In this document: in pieces, positions 58,564 through 64,000 of the stretch | Layout of the letters: the number at the start of each line of letters is the position of its first letter | How positions within the stretch are numbered: the first letter of the stretch is position 1 | Assembly (NCBI GenBank): GCA_038045965.1 | Contig: JBBSXD010000001.1 | Span: 86,744 to 150,743 of the forward strand | Source of the DNA: ARS1285 sp038045965 | Lineage (GTDB): Archaea; Nanobdellota; Nanobdellia; Pacearchaeales; GW2011-AR1 | Direction of reading: 5' to 3' | DNA length: 64,000 nt | The notes under the pieces: model-generated | What the model was told of the DNA's origin: nothing | Database searches by the model: none | Seen by the model: the letters and a program-made list of their open reading frames with translations, nothing else | Position numbers and translations under genes: made by a program

Positions 58564-60339
58564 TTATAAAGATAAATATTTAATAGATTTTTTGTATTTT
58601 CTTAATTTATAGTTCTCACCAAGTTTTTTTTTTAAAACCAAATAAATAATTATAATTAAGATTAGAATAACTATTATAACAGCCCACCAACTTAAATTCG
58701 CTATTTTATTCTCTTCTTGAGGAACATTCTTTTCTTCTTTTCCTGATTCCTTTATTTCTTCTTTCCTTTCTTCAGCAGGAACTGCTTCATTCAAATACTC
58801 AATTGTCAAATCTGCTTTTCCATTCAGTATACTATTCAATTTAACATAAACATCATATATTTTATTGTTATCTAAATCAACTTTAGTACTTTGACCAACA
58901 CTCAATTCAACTTTAACAGGATTACTTTCTATCTCAACTACAACACTTTTTGTTTTAACTTCTCTTACTCCAACATAATGTATTTCATTATTTATCTTAA
59001 TTTTAATTCTCTCCTTATCATCTAAAATTTGTACAATAGATTTTATTTTCTTTAAATCTCCACTCTTAGGTATAGTTTTAGTATAAAAACTGTTACTTGA
59101 ACTTCCTCCACCCCCACCACCAGAACTAATTCCTCCTTGTTCAACTGTATAACTTCCAGAAGCAGTTCCAGAATTTCCAGCCATATCTTTAAAGCTACAA
59201 GTTTCAGTAAATGTTCCAGTATTAGCTGTTGAAGGATTTGCAGTTATAGTTGTAGCACTTGTATTAATTCCAGAGACAGTTCCAGTACCATCAGTTGGAG
59301 AACAAGTACAAGTTACTGTGTCTCCAGAATTAACAGTAGCAGGACTACAACTGACACTTCCAGTAGGAGCTTTATTATCTACAGTAACATTAGTTATAAT
59401 CTTTGAATTATTTAGATTATTATATGAATCATTTGCCCATATTGTTATATTATACTGCCCATCTGGAAATTGTGCGGTGTTTAAAGTAACATTCCAATAG
59501 ATTTCATTCCAAGATTGACCAGTTACATTACTTGCTATTAAAGTCCCATTTTGAGAGCCACTACTATTTGTAATATTAAAAAACACATGAGTTATATCTC
59601 TAGCATTACCCAATCCAGTTATATTACCATTATCTTGCACAGAAACATTAATAACTATTGATCCAGATATATTCTCACCAGACCTATTAAGATCTACAAC
59701 TGAAGAACTACTCCAAATTTCAACAGTATCTGGCTTTGTTGAATCATTTACTAAAATAGTTATATTTGTTCTATTTGAAGTAGCACTATTATTAAACTGA
59801 TAGAATATAGAAAGATTATAAACTCCAGGAGTAGCTACTGAGAAATTAGCAACTAAATAAACTCCACTTGAAACATTACAACAACTAGCATTTGCAGCAT
59901 TCATATTAACAGAACTCGTAAGATTTGTTCCATTCCAACTTAATATATGATGAACATTAGAAACACTTAAATTATAAAAATAAACTTGATTATAATTAGT
60001 GTCCTTTCCAGTACTATTTAATGTCGATTTGTTAGAATTAGATGGAAAAGCAAAATCAAAAGGAATTGTAACGTTAACATCAGTTAGATTTTCAGGACCA
60101 CCATCAGCAGAATTATTTATAGTAAAATTAAAAACATATTGCGTATCTTCATTAATTGTAATTTTAAAAGGAGTGCCTCCTCCAAAAGTTACAGAGTAAT
60201 TTGAGTTTGTATTATTTATTGAAGTATTAAGAGAAGGAAGAATTTGCATAGAATTAATCAACGGATAAAAACTTAAAATCAAGAAGACAAAAGCTAAAGC
60301 AACAAAAATTAAGATACCAATCTTAGCTTCCTTTTCCAT
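58564..60339 (-). CDS. Large membrane-anchored surface protein with Ig-like domains
   Basis: The 591-residue protein has a single N-terminal hydrophobic helix (about residues 7-28), Asn/Thr-rich beta domains with many NxS/T sequons (for example SNSNKSTLNSTGKDTNYN), a CSPATVNSGDTVTCTCSP disulphide-rich Ig-like repeat, a polyglycine linker (SSGGGGGGSSS), and a C-terminal TM of about 20 residues with a basic tail. The sequon density predicts heavy N-glycosylation by AglB. I start it at ATG 60339; GTG 60345 is an alternative. No specific family is recognised. Confidence 0.75.
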   Translation of the reverse strand: MEKEAKIGILIFVALAFVFLILSFYPLINSMQILPSLNTSINNTNSNYSVTFGGGTPFKITINEDTQYVFNFTINNSADGGPENLTDVNVTIPFDFAFPSNSNKSTLNSTGKDTNYNQVYFYNLSVSNVHHILSWNGTNLTSSVNMNAANASCCNVSSGVYLVANFSVATPGVYNLSIFYQFNNSATSNRTNITILVNDSTKPDTVEIWSSSSVVDLNRSGENISGSIVINVSVQDNGNITGLGNARDITHVFFNITNSSGSQNGTLIASNVTGQSWNEIYWNVTLNTAQFPDGQYNITIWANDSYNNLNNSKIITNVTVDNKAPTGSVSCSPATVNSGDTVTCTCSPTDGTGTVSGINTSATTITANPSTANTGTFTETCSFKDMAGNSGTASGSYTVEQGGISSGGGGGGSSSNSFYTKTIPKSGDLKKIKSIVQILDDKERIKIKINNEIHYVGVREVKTKSVVVEIESNPVKVELSVGQSTKVDLDNNKIYDVYVKLNSILNGKADLTIEYLNEAVPAEERKEEIKESGKEEKNVPQEENKIANLSWWAVIIVILILIIIIYLVLKKKLGENYKLRKYKKSIKYLSL

Positions 60340-60437
60340 TTTCACACTCTTTTTTATTAAACAAAATTTAATAGATAATTAGTTTTATTATTTTATTATA
60401 TATAAATGTTTCTATCATATTTCAAAATAGAGATCAA

Positions 60438-61238
60438 TTAATAATAATCTCCTACTCCCAACTTTTTAAGTTCATCTTTATCTTTCTCAAATCTTTTTTT
60501 AGCTTCGACTAATTTTTTCTTTCTATTTTTTATTTCATCTAATTCTAATTTAGCTTCAGCCAATTTTCTTTCAGCATCAGCAATTTTTCTTTCATCACTA
60601 TGAGAATATTTAATAACTTTATAATTATCAGAACTATTCCACATTCTTCTTCCAGTCTGAATAGCAAATATTAAAACAAAAATTCCAACAACAGCCCCTA
60701 AAATATAATAGACAATTTTTAAACTCGAAGAATCTTTAATCTCTTCAACACTTTTTCCAGTTGCCACAACAGAATCAGATTTCTCCACCTTTTTTTCTTC
60801 AATTTTTTCTTTTTGAGTTTCTTCTAAATTAGTTGTTTCATCTAAAATCTCTTCACTAGTTTTAACTTCTTCTACAACAGGTTTTTCAAAATTATCTACC
60901 AACATTTCGTCTTTATCCAATCCAGGTATAAAATTAATATAAATTATCTTATTCGTCAACAAACTATCAAAATTTCTATTTATTACAACTTCTCCATCTT
61001 TTTTTAAACTTAAAACTAAATCCATTTCATCAAAATTAAATAATTCACTTGTAATAGAAATATCTCCATTAGCAGTATTAACATGCTGACTATCAACATT
61101 AGTTAATTTTCCAGGCTCTCTAAAAAAAGCTGAAACCCTATGATTTGGTAATGTTTGGATATTTAATTGAACAGCAAGAGCTATTGGACTAAGACTTAAG
61201 ACTAAAACAACAAACATAAAAAATAAACCCTTTTTCAT
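60438..61238 (-). CDS. Secreted membrane protein with cytosolic coiled coil
   Basis: The 266-residue protein has a signal peptide (FFMFVVLVLSLSPIALAVQ, about residues 6-24), an external beta domain (to about 110), an acidic region rich in Glu and Lys, one TM (IVYYILGAVVGIFVLIFAI, about 175-193) and a C-terminal coiled coil (KIADAERKLAEAKLELDEIK). An SD-like GAGGTG precedes the start. The topology would place the coil in the cytosol, perhaps linking the surface to an internal partner. The function is unknown. Confidence 0.65.
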   Translation of the reverse strand: MKKGLFFMFVVLVLSLSPIALAVQLNIQTLPNHRVSAFFREPGKLTNVDSQHVNTANGDISITSELFNFDEMDLVLSLKKDGEVVINRNFDSLLTNKIIYINFIPGLDKDEMLVDNFEKPVVEEVKTSEEILDETTNLEETQKEKIEEKKVEKSDSVVATGKSVEEIKDSSSLKIVYYILGAVVGIFVLIFAIQTGRRMWNSSDNYKVIKYSHSDERKIADAERKLAEAKLELDEIKNRKKKLVEAKKRFEKDKDELKKLGVGDYY

Positions 61239-61436
61239 TTTACACCTCTTTAAAACTAATATTTTTTTATTTATAAACTTTTTTATTTTTAATAATATAT
61301 CTTTTTTGCTATTACAAGAGAATTTTTATTGTTTCCTAAAAATATTCATAATTTTTATAAATATAAAACTTTTAAATATAAATATTATCAATAAACTCTT
61401 ACACTCATTATTAAGAAAAAATATAAAATAATTAAT

Positions 61437-61988
61437 TTAATTTTTACATACTTTTAATTCAGATTCAATTAACCCAAAACCAAAACTACTCACAGGAATA
61501 GGATGCTCACCACCAACGATAAAACTACAATTATTAAAATTACCTTCATAAAAATTTAAAATTAAATTATTTTTGGTTTCTTTATCATCAGAAGCAAAAT
61601 AAATATCTATATTATATCCTTTGTTCACTCCATTCTCATTCACATCTAAACTTTTACCCAAAATTTCTTTTAAGTTTATTTCTAATTGTTCACATACATT
61701 TTCTCCATTCAAACAATTTCTAGAGTTTCCAGATTTATCTTTATAGCATTCTTTAACTAAATCCTGAACATTTCTATATTGAGGAATGTAATTAATAGCA
61801 CAACTTGTTGTTTGATACATACTAGCTTCTAATAAATTAGAAACTTCAACACTATTTTGTTTTTCAGTTTTAGGATTTCCTAAAGTTATTGATAAAAAAA
61901 TAACTCCCACTATACTTACTATTAAAACTATCAATACAAATCCAACTATCTCATGTTGTGCTTTTTTAATTTTGTTTTTCATTTTCAT
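61437..61988 (-). CDS. Pilin-like protein (last of the coupled set)
   Basis: The 183-residue protein opens KKAQHEIVGFVLIVLIVSIV, a short basic leader followed by a hydrophobic helix (about residues 14-33), the class III signal/type IV pilin pattern. The external part has paired cysteines (NRNCLNGENVC and C-terminal NNCSF, KVCKN). It overlaps the next gene upstream by 23 bases. It could be a pilin subunit or a minor pilin; no prepilin peptidase is in the window. Confidence 0.65.
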   Translation of the reverse strand: MKMKNKIKKAQHEIVGFVLIVLIVSIVGVIFLSITLGNPKTEKQNSVEVSNLLEASMYQTTSCAINYIPQYRNVQDLVKECYKDKSGNSRNCLNGENVCEQLEINLKEILGKSLDVNENGVNKGYNIDIYFASDDKETKNNLILNFYEGNFNNCSFIVGGEHPIPVSSFGFGLIESELKVCKN

Positions 61989-62574
61989 TAACTAATTTAG
62001 TTCCAGCAATTATTTTCACAATTTCACATTTATCGTAGGTATAATCATTTTCAAATTCTTTTCTGCACATTGTTGCAAAACTGCTTATAGCTCTTTCATT
62101 TTTCACCTTTTTATCATATATATAAAAAACATCACATTCAGGATAGTTCTCTTTTTTGCATTCTATAATTTCTTTTTCATTTTTATTAAATCCGCTAAAT
62201 TTAATAACTTTTAAACTGCTGTAGGGCCAAAACTCTCCATAAATATTTTTTCCAACTAAATTAATTAGTTTATCTCCATCTATACAATTTGATTTAGAAC
62301 CCACACAACTCATTTCAGGTGTATCCGCTAAACTAGTTAAAGAACTTAATGTTCTATCTTCAGCTATTTGAGAAGCAGTATCATGGATATTTGTATATAC
62401 AATAGTAAGTATAAATAAACCTATTAAAACAAAAAACAAAAAAACAGCTAATAACATAAATGCCATCTCTTGAATGCGGAGTTCAGCTTTCTTTAAGCAT
62501 GAAGGTTCCAAAAATCTTTTAAGATTTTTTAGAATCTGGATTCTCAATTCATTTTTTTTATTTTCTATTTTCAT
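61966..62574 (-). CDS. Pilin-like protein with long cytosolic leader
   Basis: The 202-residue protein has a basic leader KNELRIQILKNLKRFLEPSC, and then KKAELRIQEMAFMLLAVFLFFVLIGLFILTIVY, with a hydrophobic stretch at about 37-60 resembling a type IV pilin N-terminal helix with Glu near the start. The external domain carries CVGSKSNCID cysteines. It overlaps the preceding gene by four bases (ATGA). The leader is longer than in classical pilins. Confidence 0.6.
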   Translation of the reverse strand: MKIENKKNELRIQILKNLKRFLEPSCLKKAELRIQEMAFMLLAVFLFFVLIGLFILTIVYTNIHDTASQIAEDRTLSSLTSLADTPEMSCVGSKSNCIDGDKLINLVGKNIYGEFWPYSSLKVIKFSGFNKNEKEIIECKKENYPECDVFYIYDKKVKNERAISSFATMCRKEFENDYTYDKCEIVKIIAGTKLVNENEKQN

Positions 62575-63539
62575 TCAAAATCTCCATTATAATATAATTG
62601 ACATCCACTTTTTGCATCTCTATTTATAGAATTTATATCTTCAGCAGCTTCATATAATTCAATTAATCCTCTAGAATCTTCAATTTTCCCCAAAAGTTTT
62701 GATAGTTTATCACCTATATTCGATTTACAATCTTTTCTTTCTATAATACTAATTTTATCCAGATATATTTTAGCTAATTCATCAAATTTTACTTTAATTC
62801 TTTTTATATTACATTCATAAGTTTCAGGATCAGAAAATATCGCTCCATAAATTAATTCTCCAACATAATAAACTCTTTTACCATAACTTTTTTTAATAAC
62901 ATATTTTTCATCTTCAAAGATTTTAATTTCACAATTAGCTTTACTTCCAAAACATATACTAATTCCCTTACATTTGCTAGTTTCATTGACAAATATTATA
63001 TTTTTCATATTTAATCCTTCCAAATCTTCTTTAACATATTCTGGAGCATCATAAAAACAATAGTTTTGATCCTGACTAGTAACTATATTTAAATCAGTTA
63101 TTTTAAACGGAATAAAAAGGGGTTTTGAAAAAGCATAAATTTTATCTCCCTCTACAACTCTATCAGAAAAAATATATTTATTTTTAATGCTTACTTCTTC
63201 TCCTTTTTCTCCATATACTTCACCAAAAGTTTGTTCAGAAAAACTTATCGTTTGTTTTCCAAAAGGCGGATTTAAATTTTCATTACACTCAAAAAATAGT
63301 TTTGATTTTTTTTTAAAATTAATTTCGTGGGCTTTTCCTGAAGCTAATCCTGTTTCAAGAGGATCAAATAAGCTAATTAAACTAGCTGCAGTCTCGCTGT
63401 AAATAACTTGCTCGCTTGTTCTAATAAATTTACCAGCAGAAAATATCGCTAAAAACAAAATAAATCCTCCTGCTAAAATAGCAAATATCCAATTAAAAGA
63501 CATAGCTATCCCTTTATTATTAATTTTTTTTAAATTCAT
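62571..63539 (-). CDS. Large pilin-like/minor pilin protein
   Basis: The 322-residue protein begins with a short basic leader (MNLKKINNKG) and a hydrophobic helix (IAMSFNWIFAILAGGFILFL), like a class III signal peptide followed by a pilin helix. The large external domain has several cysteines (LFFECNEN, KCKGISICFG, NCEI). Its start shares one base with the stop of the upstream gene (TAATG). It may be a tip or minor pilin. Confidence 0.6.
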   Translation of the reverse strand: MNLKKINNKGIAMSFNWIFAILAGGFILFLAIFSAGKFIRTSEQVIYSETAASLISLFDPLETGLASGKAHEINFKKKSKLFFECNENLNPPFGKQTISFSEQTFGEVYGEKGEEVSIKNKYIFSDRVVEGDKIYAFSKPLFIPFKITDLNIVTSQDQNYCFYDAPEYVKEDLEGLNMKNIIFVNETSKCKGISICFGSKANCEIKIFEDEKYVIKKSYGKRVYYVGELIYGAIFSDPETYECNIKRIKVKFDELAKIYLDKISIIERKDCKSNIGDKLSKLLGKIEDSRGLIELYEAAEDINSINRDAKSGCQLYYNGDFE

Positions 63540-64000
63540 TATTTTATAATATTCACTAATCTATCATTTAGATCTTTTTCAATATTTATAACAATCTTTC
63601 CATTTTCAATATTAATACAATTTGGATTATCAATTTTTGTAATTCTTTCTATATCTAAATGATTAATTTGATTAAAAGGCATTTCACAAGCTTTGTTAAC
63701 AGGATAAAAAAAAGTATTTGCTATTCTTCCTTCATATAATGAAATATCATAACCTTGTTTTTCAAATTTTCCTTTAATGCTATTTGATAAATTAGCAAAA
63801 CAAACATAATCAATAACCCCTGGTAAGTTTCCTTTAAATTCTCCACTAAAACTTTGAGAATTCCAAGTTTTCTTTACTTCGCTGTCAAATCTATCTATAA
63901 AAATTCCCAATTCTACACATTTCTTAGTATCTAAAAAAGATTTAATTACAATTCCAGCTACTACTATAAAAAATACTATTAATATAATTGAAAATATAAC
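63539..64000 (-). CDS. Membrane-anchored pilin-like protein, 5' end outside the window
   Basis: The frame stays open to the window end; an internal start at 63910 is not the real one, because upstream in frame it reads through a hydrophobic segment (IILIVFFIVVAGIVIK) into KSFLDTKKCVELGIFIDRFD. The visible 153 residues thus comprise a TM plus an external domain with cysteines (VDYVCFANL-like, KACEMPF, NPNCINI). It is the first visible member of the overlapping pilin-like gene set. Confidence 0.6.
   Translation of the reverse strand, partial: VIFSIILIVFFIVVAGIVIKSFLDTKKCVELGIFIDRFDSEVKKTWNSQSFSGEFKGNLPGVIDYVCFANLSNSIKGKFEKQGYDISLYEGRIANTFFYPVNKACEMPFNQINHLDIERITKIDNPNCINIENGKIVINIEKDLNDRLVNIIK

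Noticed and set aside
1..64000. CRISPR arrays, rRNA genes and intact insertion sequences
   Set aside because: None was seen; the only long repeats are the 61-bp tandem repeat and the assembly duplication.

Overview
This AT-rich 64 kb window is archaeal. It carries a universal/archaeal ribosomal protein run (eS4, eL32, eL19, eL40, eL43 among others), aIF1, aIF5A, Spt5, SecY/SecE with an EMC3-like partner, RNA polymerase subunit P, both prefoldin subunits, an AglB oligosaccharyltransferase, FtsZ with SepF, an S-layer protein with an archaeal-type layout, and an AMP phosphorylase/ribose-1,5-bisphosphate isomerase pair. Very low GC, tightly packed small genes, purine-pathway decay and these gene families suggest a DPANN archaeon, most likely of the Pacearchaeota/Woesearchaeota type. 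That placement is inferred from gene content, not from a marker tree. The run of 100 Ns at 16631-16730 marks the window as a draft (probably metagenomic) scaffold.

Layout. 0.3-0.7 kb: a RelE-like toxin facing a convergent antitoxin-like ORF. 0.8-9.7 kb: three cobalamin-binding radical SAM enzymes, a nucleotidyltransferase, a DUF4346-like protein, a glycosyltransferase/polysaccharide deacetylase pair, and a collapsed purM. 9.7-17.6 kb (minus): a surface glycan cluster with small membrane proteins, a GT2 glycosyltransferase, a flippase-like protein, a GPT/AglH-type phosphosugar transferase, AglB, a zinc ribbon and a SpoIIM-like protein. 17.9-19.6 kb: ribose-1,5-bisphosphate isomerase, prefoldin alpha and a VanZ-like protein. 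19.5-34.7 kb (minus): EMC3-like protein and SecY at the 3' end of one long ribosomal protein run that starts with uL3. The uS3-uL29-aIF1 block is displaced to a place between uS5 and uL30, next to a 61-bp tandem repeat, and two unrecognised ORFs are translationally coupled inside the run. 34.7-43.8 kb: AMP phosphorylase, Kef-type antiporter, the uL1-uL10-P1 operon, regulators, a site-2 protease, eL40 and aIF5A. 44.7-50.0 kb (plus): FKBP, FtsZ, SecE, Spt5, uL11, tRNA-Pro(UGG), eL43, Rpo12, prefoldin beta and SepF. 50.2-64 kb: the cell surface region, with a CARDB-like secreted protein next to an archaeosortase-like enzyme, a DedA protein, the S-layer protein with a divergent winged-helix regulator, further membrane-anchored surface proteins and a coupled set of pilin-like proteins running off the window end.

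How it fits together. Two themes dominate: information processing (ribosome, translocon, transcription elongation, division) and construction of a glycosylated S-layer/pilus envelope. AMP phosphorylase and R15P isomerase give two of the three steps of the archaeal nucleotide-salvage route to 3-phosphoglycerate; the third enzyme, type III RuBisCO, is not in the window. The purM remnant suggests that de novo purine synthesis has been lost. The most promising observations are the archaeosortase/surface protein pair, the two uncharacterised genes coupled inside the ribosomal run, the repeated mini-ORFs in front of the displaced uS3 block, and the purM collapse. Positions, motifs and overlaps were read by eye; family names come from recognition of motifs, and no database search was possible.
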